Below are positions 1 through 5,248 of a DNA stretch of 7,196 bases, piece after piece. Made by a program: the position numbers and the translations under genes. Each line of letters starts with the position of its first letter. The first letter of the stretch is position 1. The DNA lies in NCBI GenBank assembly GCA_003132905.1, contig PKZC01000209.1, positions 202 to 7,397 on the forward strand. The letters are read 5' to 3'. This stretch comes from Bryobacterales bacterium (GTDB lineage Bacteria; Acidobacteriota; Terriglobia; Bryobacterales; Bryobacteraceae). The notes under the pieces were generated by a model. It searched no databases, was not told the DNA's origin, and saw nothing but the letters and a program-made list of their open reading frames with translations.

Positions 1-850
1 CGAATTTGCCGACCACGCCTTTCTTGCGCAGCATCTGGGTGACGGTGAGCACCAGATCGGTGGCAGTGCAGCCTTCGGCGAGCCGGCCCCGCAACTTGAA
101 TCCGACCACTTCGGGCAGCAGCATCGAGATGGGCTGGCCGAGCATGCAGGCCTCGGCTTCGATGCCGCCGACGCCCCAACCGACAACGCCCAAGCCGTTG
201 ATCATCGTCGTATGCGAATCGGTGCCGACCAGCGTGTCGGGGTAAGCGAGCACGGGCGATTGCTTGCGATCGGTGAAGACGACGGGCGCGAGATATTCGA
301 GATTTACCTGGTGCACGATGCCGGTGTCGGGCGGCACGACGCGGAAATCCTGAAACGCTTTTTGACCCCAGCGGAGGAACGCGTAGCGCTCCTGATTGCG
401 CTGGAATTCGAGCAGCGCGTTGAACTCGAATGCGCCCGTGGAACCGAACTGATCCACTTGCACGGAGTGATCGATCACCAGGTCGGCGGGGATGAGCGGA
501 TTGGCGCGCTTGGGATCGGCGCCCATGTCGCGCAGGGCGTCGCGCATGGCGGCTAAGTCGACCACGCAGGGAACGCCGGTGAAATCCTGCAGCAGCACGC
601 GGGCGGGGCTGAAGTTGATCTCTTTGGCTTGCGCGCCGATTTTCCATTGAGCGACGTACTCGATGTCGGAAGCTTTTACGGCAGCGCCGTTCTCGGTGCG
701 GAGCAAATTTTCGAGCAAAATCTTGATGGAATAGGGGATGCGCGAGATGTTGGCGCCGCGTTTTTCAAGGGCTTCGAGGGCGTAGTAGCGGTACTGCGTG
801 CCGCCGACCGTCAGTGTTGAAGCAGCACCAAAGCTATTCGATTGTGGCAT
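1..850 (-). CDS. acnA: Aconitate hydratase (AcnA type), N-terminal part, cut by window edge
   Basis: Aconitase isomerises citrate to isocitrate through cis-aconitate in the TCA cycle, using a [4Fe-4S] cluster in the cytoplasm. The reverse strand is open from ATG at 850 to the window edge, giving 283 residues that begin [17 protein letters not shown]. Clear family blocks are visible: [12 protein letters not shown] near residues 22-33, [31 protein letters not shown], and [21 protein letters not shown] with the DSH triad at 211-213. The cluster-binding cysteines would lie in the missing C-terminal part. AcnA proteins are usually about 900 residues, so roughly a third is present. The start fits the family N-terminus. 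There is no clear Shine-Dalgarno, but a TACAAT box lies 8 bases upstream. The gene follows a remnant argS tail and the SIR2 gene in the same direction, and without the insert it would lie directly downstream of argS. Confidence 0.95.
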   Translation of the reverse strand, partial: MPQSNSFGAASTLTVGGTQYRYYALEALEKRGANISRIPYSIKILLENLLRTENGAAVKASDIEYVAQWKIGAQAKEINFSPARVLLQDFTGVPCVVDLAAMRDALRDMGADPKRANPLIPADLVIDHSVQVDQFGSTGAFEFNALLEFQRNQERYAFLRWGQKAFQDFRVVPPDTGIVHQVNLEYLAPVVFTDRKQSPVLAYPDTLVGTDSHTTMINGLGVVGWGVGGIEAEACMLGQPISMLLPEVVGFKLRGRLAEGCTATDLVLTVTQMLRKKGVVGKF

Positions 851-864
851 TTACTTTTATTGTA
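851..864 (-). promoter_or_regulatory. -10-like box just upstream of acnA
   Basis: Read on the minus strand, TACAAT (864-859) is followed by AAAAGTAA and then the acnA ATG. A transcript started from this box would begin at or next to the ATG, so the mRNA would be leaderless. No convincing -35 is seen; the expected place falls inside the argS-tail remnant at 872-919. The call rests on the hexamer, its spacing and the absence of a Shine-Dalgarno sequence. Confidence 0.4.
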
Positions 865-871
865 GACGTTG

Positions 872-919
872 CTACATGTACACAGGCACTTCGATGCCGA
901 GCACCCGGAGCGTGCGTTC
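872..919 (-). repeat. Remnant argS 3' end, copy C (next to acnA)
   Basis: On the minus strand this segment encodes ERTLRVLGIEVPVYM followed by TAG, matching the last 15 residues of the intact ArgS (ERTLAVLGIAVPEYM). By hand alignment 39 of 48 bases match copy A at 2827-2874, and 23 of 25 match over 896-920 against 2851-2875. Weak similarity continues upstream to about 934 (V-x-S-x-x-E in both proteins). Beyond that the frame reads ALNRCWHVQRRAR, which does not match ArgS, and then meets a stop. It is therefore an isolated gene tail with no ArgS body. After the stop codon it differs from copies A and B and runs straight into the acnA promoter region. It may therefore be the original argS end, displaced by insertions. 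The SIR2 stop codon (931-933) lies at its outer edge. Confidence 0.85.
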
Positions 920-930
920 CCAAAACGAGA

Positions 931-2094
931 TCACGTGGCGCGCTCTTCGCTGGACGTGCCAGCAGCGATTGAGGGCTTAACTGAGCCGCAGTAGTTCCCC
1001 GCTCGTTCTACGGCCCAATCCTCCAATCCACCTTGGAAAATCCTTTCGTCAGGAAGTCCGAAGAAACGCTCGTAGCGCTCGCCCGCCTGACAGTCCCCCT
1101 TGAGCACCACGTCAATGCTCAAGTCCTTGACGTTTTTGCGCGAGACCTGGGCCGATTTAAGAAGGTGACGAATCTCTGTGTCAGCTTCCGGGAGGGAATA
1201 TCCTACGAAAATCCAGTTGCTCGCGAGTTGCAGGCTGGTGTACGCCTTGTCCCAAATCGTGTAGAACGCGTGCGGATTTAGATCCTTGCGATAGCTGAAC
1301 GTTGCGACTCGCGCGGTTATGCGGCCGCCGCAACCCAGACACTGACGAATCTGCTGGAAGCATTTGTCACGTCGCAAGATGTCGGCAGCCTCGGCTTCGC
1401 CGAGCGCCGTGAAATCCTCGGGCTCCAAGAGCAGCCTTTGGTTCACAACAACATTCTCCTGCGATCCAAAACTTATGAGCGCCTTGCAACAGTCACAGTA
1501 GCCCTTGTTAACACAGCCATGCAACTTCAAGACTTGAGTTCCGTCTGGAGGGGACTGTCGCTTTCCATCAGTGATCACGTCGAGCCCGTAGTTGATGGCA
1601 TCAATTCCATCGTAAATGCACGATTCGGCTTCGGTATCCCAATTAGTCGTGACCACCGTCACCCCGAACGCTTGGTCAAGCGCACTAAGTACCTGCGTTA
1701 CGCATTCAGATCGGGATTCTTGGCTTTTTAGAAGGGTGAAGATCCGATGTATCGACCAACGCCTAATCGCCCTTAGCTGTTTGGGTTGGTACACCGATCC
1801 AAGTTGGTGGCCCGTATTGGCGGCCATGTCGAGCTGCGTAAAGTGGTCTTCCAAACTCGGCCCGCGCTTCCCTTCTTCCCATCCAAAGACGGTCCTCCAG
1901 TACTGAGCGAGCTTGTTACCTATGGCGTCCTCTATTATTTGTAGGCGATCAACACTTTTAACCGGACAAAGGAGTCTTTTATTGACCTGCGTCGTCGTCG
2001 GGATTCCAAGAACGGCCGAGAAGCCCGACCCCAGAAACAGCACGATTCCAGGCTTTCGGTCGGTAACGGCGTCTGCTGAGTCTGCGACCCGCAA
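931..2094 (-). CDS. SIR2-like domain protein, probable NAD+-consuming defence protein
   Basis: This 387-residue protein has the signature of the SIR2-like family. FLGSGFSAVLG at 20-30 is the NAD-binding GxG(x)S loop. TTNWD at 149-153 is equivalent to the sirtuin TxNxD motif. LKLHGCVN at 189-196 carries the catalytic-type His192. FVGYSLPEAD at 296-305 is the late Rossmann motif common in bacterial SIR2 proteins. Cysteines at 200, 202/203, 252 and 255 could form a zinc ribbon, as in true sirtuins. About 70 C-terminal residues match nothing I recognise. Many bacterial SIR2 proteins of this kind deplete NAD+ during phage infection; a deacetylase role cannot be excluded. The start is TTG, chosen because AAGGGAGGAG ends 6 bases upstream. 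It lies alone between two argS-tail copies and reads with argS. Base composition looks lower in GC than argS: counted samples give 32/60 GC at 1501-1560 against 41/60 at 3301-3360. This hints at transfer. Confidence 0.85.
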   Translation of the reverse strand: MRVADSADAVTDRKPGIVLFLGSGFSAVLGIPTTTQVNKRLLCPVKSVDRLQIIEDAIGNKLAQYWRTVFGWEEGKRGPSLEDHFTQLDMAANTGHQLGSVYQPKQLRAIRRWSIHRIFTLLKSQESRSECVTQVLSALDQAFGVTVVTTNWDTEAESCIYDGIDAINYGLDVITDGKRQSPPDGTQVLKLHGCVNKGYCDCCKALISFGSQENVVVNQRLLLEPEDFTALGEAEAADILRRDKCFQQIRQCLGCGGRITARVATFSYRKDLNPHAFYTIWDKAYTSLQLASNWIFVGYSLPEADTEIRHLLKSAQVSRKNVKDLSIDVVLKGDCQAGERYERFFGLPDERIFQGGLEDWAVERAGNYCGSVKPSIAAGTSSEERAT

Positions 2095-2100
2095 GGCGTG

Positions 2101-2110
2101 CTCCTCCCTT
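2101..2110 (-). promoter_or_regulatory. Strong ribosome binding site of the SIR2 gene
   Basis: The minus strand reads AAGGGAGGAG, then CACGCC, then TTG. This near-perfect Shine-Dalgarno decides the TTG start at 2094. It directly follows (and by one base overlaps) the TGA stop of argS-tail copy B, so the site belongs to the junction between tail and cargo. The intact argS junction has a similar arrangement. Confidence 0.75.
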
Positions 2111-2157
2111 CACATGTATTCTGGCACGGCGATGCCGGACACGGTGAGCCTGCGTTC
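2110..2157 (-). repeat. Remnant argS 3' end, copy B (between toxin and SIR2 genes)
   Basis: The minus strand encodes ERRLTVSGIAVPEYM followed by TGA, against ERTLAVLGIAVPEYM-TAG in the intact ArgS. The match is 37 of 48 bases with copy A and 35 of 48 with copy C, counted by hand. The IAVP codons differ from copy A at all four third positions with no change in protein, which points to divergence under selection as a real gene end. Upstream in frame there are only four further codons (RPLE to the first arginine) after a TGA, so no ArgS body is attached. Downstream it shares GGAGGAGCA and TGCGsGTCGC (s = C or G) with the region after the intact argS stop, so A and B resemble each other beyond the gene itself. 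Confidence 0.85.
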
Positions 2158-2192
2158 GAGCGGCCGTCAGCATCCGAACCGACTAGGGCTTT

Positions 2193-2498
2193 TCAAGGCC
2201 TGAGCAGCCGCTTGAGATCGCGCATGCCGTGCAGGATGCGAACAATTTCCAGAGGCTGAGTTTCCGGGCGGTAAACGAGAACATAATTTGGATACCGCTG
2301 GACCGTCCAGAAATGGACTGGCAGGGCAGTGACGTGCCTGCGCGGGCTGCCGTTCTGCGGCTCCTGAGCAAGAAAAAAGCAAGCATCGTGAATGGCGGAT
2401 TCCACACTGTTGGCGGCCGCCACACTATCGCGAGCGATGTAGCGCCAGATCTCGAACAGATCATCTTCGGCTTCCGGCGTGAACCGGTAGTCGTTCAT
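2193..2498 (-). CDS. ParE/RelE-superfamily toxin
   Basis: This 101-residue basic protein has the ParE-type layout. The N-terminus YRFTPEAEDDLFEIWRYIA is the usual strand plus helix hairpin. It is followed by LAQEPQNGSPRR and a VLVYRPETQPLEIVRILHG core strand pair, ending in MRDLKRLLRP. ParE toxins act on DNA gyrase and RelE relatives cut mRNA on the ribosome; the sequence fits ParE better but does not settle the target. The ATG at 2498 overlaps the TGA of the antitoxin gene by 4 bases (ATGA), so the two are translationally coupled and co-transcribed. The length is normal and the frame intact, so the toxin may be functional. The stop is followed within about 35 bases by argS-tail copy B. Confidence 0.88.
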   Translation of the reverse strand: MNDYRFTPEAEDDLFEIWRYIARDSVAAANSVESAIHDACFFLAQEPQNGSPRRHVTALPVHFWTVQRYPNYVLVYRPETQPLEIVRILHGMRDLKRLLRP

Positions 2499-2767
2499 TC
2501 GCGGTTATTCTGGTCTATCCAAGACTTCTTGCGTTCATTCAGACGTGCGCGAACCTCAACAGGGTCGAGGAGTTCACCGCGTTCGGCCTGACGAAAGCCT
2601 TGCTCAATTTTGGCGGCAATATCCGCGCGATTATCAGCCAGCCATTGTTCATGTTCATGTAGCATCTGAACCGCCTGAGCGACGAATTCATCGGCGGACT
2701 GGTAGGGGCCCCGTTCCACGTCCTGTTGGATCAGCGCTTCCAGCTCAGGTCTTAGATGGATCGTCAT
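2495..2767 (-). CDS. ParD-like (ribbon-helix-helix) antitoxin
   Basis: This 90-residue protein is the antitoxin partner of the overlapping toxin gene. Residues 1-45 (TIHLRPELEALIQQDVERG, then SADEFVAQAVQML) match the short strand and two helices of a ribbon-helix-helix DNA-binding domain. The charged tail with GFRQAERGELLDPVEVRARL (residues 57-76) is typical of the ParD segment that wraps the toxin. Such antitoxins usually repress their own operon by binding just upstream. The ATG at 2767 is preceded by AGGTAG about 8 bases away as a modest Shine-Dalgarno. The gene starts 59 bases after the argS stop and no good promoter is seen between them. It is therefore probably read from argS transcripts, or from a weak promoter I cannot identify. 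Confidence 0.88.
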   Translation of the reverse strand: MTIHLRPELEALIQQDVERGPYQSADEFVAQAVQMLHEHEQWLADNRADIAAKIEQGFRQAERGELLDPVEVRARLNERKKSWIDQNNRE

Positions 2768-2776
2768 ACCTGTAAG

Positions 2777-2818
2777 CTACCTACGGCGCAGCGGGCCGTC
2801 AACCTGCGCGACGCGCAT
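2777..2818 (-). CDS. Possible 13-codon leader ORF between argS and the antitoxin gene
   Basis: An ATG 4 bases after AGGAGG opens a short frame, MRVAQVDGPLRRR-stop, ending 9 bases before the antitoxin ATG. The ribosome site is excellent and overlaps the argS stop, so it could be translated and pass ribosomes on to the antitoxin gene. The first four residues match the start of the SIR2 protein (MRVA), which also follows an argS tail. It may instead be the broken start of a gene that once occupied this place. There is no independent evidence that it is a gene. Confidence 0.25.
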   Translation of the reverse strand: MRVAQVDGPLRRR

Positions 2819-2820
2819 TG

Positions 2821-2829
2821 CTCCTCCTA
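2821..2829 (-). promoter_or_regulatory. Shine-Dalgarno merged with the argS stop codon
   Basis: The minus strand reads TAGGAGGAG, in which TAG is the argS stop codon. This places a near-perfect ribosome binding site on the end of argS, ready to start translation of whatever lies downstream. A similar GGAGGAG follows copy B but not copy C, where TAG is followed by CAACGTC. Confidence 0.6.
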
Positions 2830-2874
2830 CATGTATTCCGGAACAGCTATGCCGAGCACCGCGAGCGTGCGTTC
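2827..2874 (-). repeat. argS 3' end, copy A (the functional gene end)
   Basis: These are the last 15 codons plus the stop of the intact argS, encoding ERTLAVLGIAVPEYM. The same segment is repeated in diverged form at 2110-2157 and 872-919, in the same orientation. All three copies keep the bases ACATGT around the Tyr-Met codons, and GCGTTC (plus-strand reading) at the inner end. Either could be the crossover site. The C-terminus of ArgS belongs to the tRNA-binding domain and its VPEYM end is typical of the family, so an inserting element would have to restore it. Confidence 0.85.
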
Positions 2875-4752
2875 CAATTGGCTGCGGACATAATCCGTCA
2901 TCCACAGCAGGAACACTCGCTTCTCGCGATTCTCTTCGCTCAGCACCTGGTAGCCGTGATAGAAATTGTTGAAGGCTTGCGCGAGCTGGAAAGCGTACTT
3001 GGCAACGTGGGCGGGTTCGCCCGATGCAATGGCTCGTTCGATGGCGGAGCCGGATTTCGACGCCATCAGAAGTAATTGCCAGAAGTCTTCGGATGCGAGC
3101 TGGCGCGCGAGGGCTTCCTGATCGAGTTCGCGGGCAAAATCGGGTAATGCTTCGCCGCGTTCGGCAAGTTTCCGCAAGATGTTGCCGGCGCGCACCGCAG
3201 TGTATTGGACGTAGGGGCCAGTGTCGCCTTCGAAGCTAAGCGCTTCTTGCAGATCGAAGGCGATGACGGAATTGCGCGTGAACTTCAGCATGAAGTAGCG
3301 CAGGGCTCCGATGGCGATTTCGGTCGCCACCTTCTTGCGTTCGGCTACGGGCGCCTCCGGATGCCGCGAGTCCACTTCCTCCAAAGCCTTTTCGATCAAC
3401 TTGTCGATCAGGTCGTCAGCCTTGACGCCTAAGCCTTTGCGGCCCGAGACCTCGACGTACGTTCGCTTCTTGTCTTCTTCAGACAGCTCGATGCCCAGCT
3501 CGACGCAGGTCGCGGGCGTGAGCGCGACCATTTCGTAGGAGAAGTGAATCGAACGGTCGGCTTGCTGATCGTAGCCGAGGGCGCGGAGACCGGCGACTAC
3601 AACGTCCTGCAAGTAGGATTGGCGCGAATCGATAACGTTGTAGACGGATTCGCCATGGCCGAATTGGCGAACAGCGGGTTGCGGGTCGCTGGTGGTAATG
3701 AAGACATTTTGCTCGGCCCAAAGCTTGTAATAAAAATCTTTGCCCAGCAGTCCGAATTTCCAGAGCTGGTAGGCAATGTCTTTGCCGACGTAGGTGACGG
3801 TGTTGTTGGAGCGCACGATCACCTTGCTGTCATCCGTATCTTCGCCGGTTTGCTCTTTGAACGCGCTGGCGGGCATCACCCAGCAGCCTTTATTCTTGCC
3901 TTCGGTCTCGAAGTAAATCGCCTGGCGTTCTTTGAGCTGCTCGAAGGCGGTCTCCCAGAACTTGAGGTAGAGAATTTCGCTCTCGCGTGGAAGCAAGTCG
4001 TAGCTGACGGCGAGCCGGCGCATTGTATTCAGGTGGTAGCCAACGATTACCTCGCTGACCTTTGACGCAAGACGCAAGAGTTCATCTTCCCGGTGCTCAA
4101 TGGCGTGCAGCGTCACCTGACGCCACTCTTTCAACTCGGGGTGTGAAGAGACCTCGGCATAAAGGTCCCAACAATAGTAGTCGAATCTCGTACGCTCGAT
4201 CAGGGCGACGACATCGTCGTAGGACATCTTGCGAAGAAAATGAAAGCCCGCCACTACGTCCGCCACCTGCACGCCGGTATTGTCGATGTAATTCTGGACT
4301 TCGACAACGCAGCCGCCGGCGCGCAGCATGCGCACAAAGGTGTCGCCCAGAACCGCGTTGCGCAAGTGTCCAATGTGGGCGGCTTTGTTGGGATTGATGT
4401 TGGTGTGCTCGACGATGATTTTTCCAGGGACCGGCTCGGCAGCCTCCGCGGATCCTTGCAGGACGCCGTAGCCGTACGCCCCTCGGTCCAGCCGGACGTT
4501 AATGTAGCCGTTCCCCGCGACTTCGAGCGCGGCTACGCCTTCGATGGATCCAAGCCCGGCCACTAATTCGGTGGCAATCGCGCGTGGGGCTTGCTTCAGC
4601 TGGCGGGCGAGATGAAACGCGACCGGTATCGCCAACTCGCCGAAAGACGACTGCTTGGGCTGTTCGAGGGTAGCGCCGCTTTCGACGCCATGCCTGGTGC
4701 GGACATAGGCGCGGACCCGCTCGGAAATCTTCTTTTCGATGGAATGGAACAC
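2827..4752 (-). CDS. argS: Arginyl-tRNA synthetase
   Basis: ArgS attaches arginine to tRNA-Arg in the cytoplasm. The 641-residue protein shows the expected order: an N-terminal tRNA-contact domain (about 1-110), then the class I signature NPNKAAHIGHLRN with HIGH at 127-130. The tRNA-end-binding and catalytic core includes YVGKDIAYQLWKFG at 321-334. SGRKGLGVKADDL at 436-448 stands in the KMSKS position; many ArgS proteins have a degenerate KMSKS. The DALR anticodon-binding domain starts near GDTGPYVQYTAVRAGNILRK (509-528) and runs to PEYM. It is somewhat longer than the usual 550-600 residues. The start is GTG at 4752; no in-frame ATG is near, and the N-terminus fits the family. There is no clear Shine-Dalgarno, and a TATTAT box lies 8 bases upstream. 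The gene diverges from fdx. Its 3' end is the repeated segment that bounds the downstream cargo. Confidence 0.97.
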   Translation of the reverse strand: MFHSIEKKISERVRAYVRTRHGVESGATLEQPKQSSFGELAIPVAFHLARQLKQAPRAIATELVAGLGSIEGVAALEVAGNGYINVRLDRGAYGYGVLQGSAEAAEPVPGKIIVEHTNINPNKAAHIGHLRNAVLGDTFVRMLRAGGCVVEVQNYIDNTGVQVADVVAGFHFLRKMSYDDVVALIERTRFDYYCWDLYAEVSSHPELKEWRQVTLHAIEHREDELLRLASKVSEVIVGYHLNTMRRLAVSYDLLPRESEILYLKFWETAFEQLKERQAIYFETEGKNKGCWVMPASAFKEQTGEDTDDSKVIVRSNNTVTYVGKDIAYQLWKFGLLGKDFYYKLWAEQNVFITTSDPQPAVRQFGHGESVYNVIDSRQSYLQDVVVAGLRALGYDQQADRSIHFSYEMVALTPATCVELGIELSEEDKKRTYVEVSGRKGLGVKADDLIDKLIEKALEEVDSRHPEAPVAERKKVATEIAIGALRYFMLKFTRNSVIAFDLQEALSFEGDTGPYVQYTAVRAGNILRKLAERGEALPDFARELDQEALARQLASEDFWQLLLMASKSGSAIERAIASGEPAHVAKYAFQLAQAFNNFYHGYQVLSEENREKRVFLLWMTDYVRSQLERTLAVLGIAVPEYM

Positions 4753-4770
4753 GTCATTCTATAATAGGAC
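4753..4770. promoter_or_regulatory. 18-bp divergent promoter region shared by argS and fdx
   Basis: The whole gap between two GTG start codons is 18 bases. On the plus strand it holds a perfect TATAAT (4760-4765) five bases before the fdx GTG. On the minus strand TATTAT (4766-4761) lies eight bases before the argS GTG. Such spacing would start both mRNAs at or next to the start codon. Neither gene has a properly spaced Shine-Dalgarno; the AGGA before fdx is too close. Any -35 element would lie inside the other gene, and I see no good match there. Confidence 0.5.
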
Positions 4771-5160
4771 GTGCCCAAGGTTACGATTGACGGCAAGACG
4801 GTAGAATTCGAGCCGGGAAAACTGCCGTACCAAGAGCACGGAAAACCCGAGTCGCTGCTCGACATCTGCCTGAACGCGGGGATTCATCTGGAACATGCCT
4901 GCGGCGGAAACAATGCCTGCACGACGTGCCACGTGATCGTCCGAAAAGGGTTGGAGAACCTTTCCGAGATGGATGACGACGAAGCGGACCGCCTGCAAAT
5001 GGCTCCCGGTTTGACGCTGCGGTCGCGCCTGGGCTGCCAGTGCGTGGTGGAAGGCGACGTCGAGGTGGAGATCCCGACATGGAACATCAATTACGTCAGT
5101 GAAGGCGGCGGATCGATGAACCTGGGCGACGCGATTCCGGCGCCAGTGGGCAAGAAATAG
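4771..5160 (+). CDS. fdx: [2Fe-2S] ferredoxin, ISC type
   Basis: This 129-residue electron carrier resembles the Fdx of the iron-sulfur cluster assembly (ISC) machinery, where it supplies electrons for cluster building. It begins MPKVTIDGKTVEFEPGKLPY and has the adrenodoxin-like cluster motif ACGGNNACTTCHV with Cys44, Cys50 and Cys53, plus Cys89 in RLGCQ. These four are the expected ligands; Cys91 is extra. NLSEMDDDEADRL and VEIPTWNINYVSEGG are further family blocks. A C-terminal extension of about 20 residues follows the usual end. The GTG start at 4771 matches the family N-terminus exactly. No other ISC genes (iscS, iscU, hscA, hscB) are in view; the neighbours are argS, divergent, and a signalling gene downstream. 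Its need for iron-sulfur clusters links loosely to acnA, but they are not in one operon. Confidence 0.95.
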   Translation: MPKVTIDGKTVEFEPGKLPYQEHGKPESLLDICLNAGIHLEHACGGNNACTTCHVIVRKGLENLSEMDDDEADRLQMAPGLTLRSRLGCQCVVEGDVEVEIPTWNINYVSEGGGSMNLGDAIPAPVGKK

Positions 5161-5248
5161 CGCCCCCGGTTCAATAATTCAAAATCCATTAGAACCTTGG
5201 CCCGCCGTGGCCGATCTGTGAGGTAAGGCTAATTGCGGATCGGCGTGC

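Larger units (their letters stand above)
872..2109 (-). mobile_element. Putative cargo unit 2: SIR2 gene bounded by argS tails
   Basis: This 1238-bp unit runs from just after the stop codon of argS-tail copy B to the stop codon of copy C. It holds one gene, the SIR2-like protein, with a strong Shine-Dalgarno directly after the preceding argS tail. Almost no non-coding DNA is present: 15 bases before the start codon and none between the SIR2 stop and the weakly similar edge of copy C. Duplicated 3' ends of a host gene flanking foreign cargo are the usual mark of integration into the end of a protein-coding gene, as for SCC elements at rlmH or islands at guaA. No integrase, transposase or terminal inverted repeat is present, so mobility would depend on an enzyme elsewhere, or the unit is a decayed remnant. 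The boundaries are an interpretation; the exact crossover point is unknown. Confidence 0.5.
2110..2826 (-). mobile_element. Putative cargo unit 1: toxin-antitoxin pair bounded by argS tails
   Basis: This 717-bp unit runs from just after the stop codon of the intact argS (copy A) to the stop of remnant copy B. It contains only the ParD/ParE-type pair and a possible 13-codon leader. The toxin stop is about 35 bases from copy B and the antitoxin start is 59 bases from the argS stop. If integration happens at the argS 3' end, this unit, being nearest to argS, should be the most recent arrival, and the present end of ArgS may have come with it. No recombinase gene, inverted repeat or transposon end is visible. 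The boundaries and the order of events are inferred. Confidence 0.5.

Noticed and set aside
212..556. Open frame of 114 codons on the plus strand opposite acnA
   Set aside because: The minus strand encodes conserved aconitase blocks over the whole stretch, including [13 protein letters not shown]; the plus frame is a shadow.
872..2874. The three short repeats as a CRISPR array
   Set aside because: The spacings are 717 and 1238 bp and hold whole genes. The repeats are diverged and coding-like, and there are no cas genes.
3544..4065. Open frame of 173 codons on the plus strand inside argS
   Set aside because: The argS frame on the other strand has the HIGH and SGRKG motifs throughout this stretch. 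The plus frame has no family features and no ribosome site.
5161..5248. Possible riboswitch or terminator between fdx and the HD-GYP gene (CCGATC at 5211 and GATCGG at 5238; GGCC-loop-GGCC near 5197-5212)
   Set aside because: The stems are short, no T-run follows, and the sequence does not resemble the c-di-GMP riboswitch classes I know. The gap is also very short for one.
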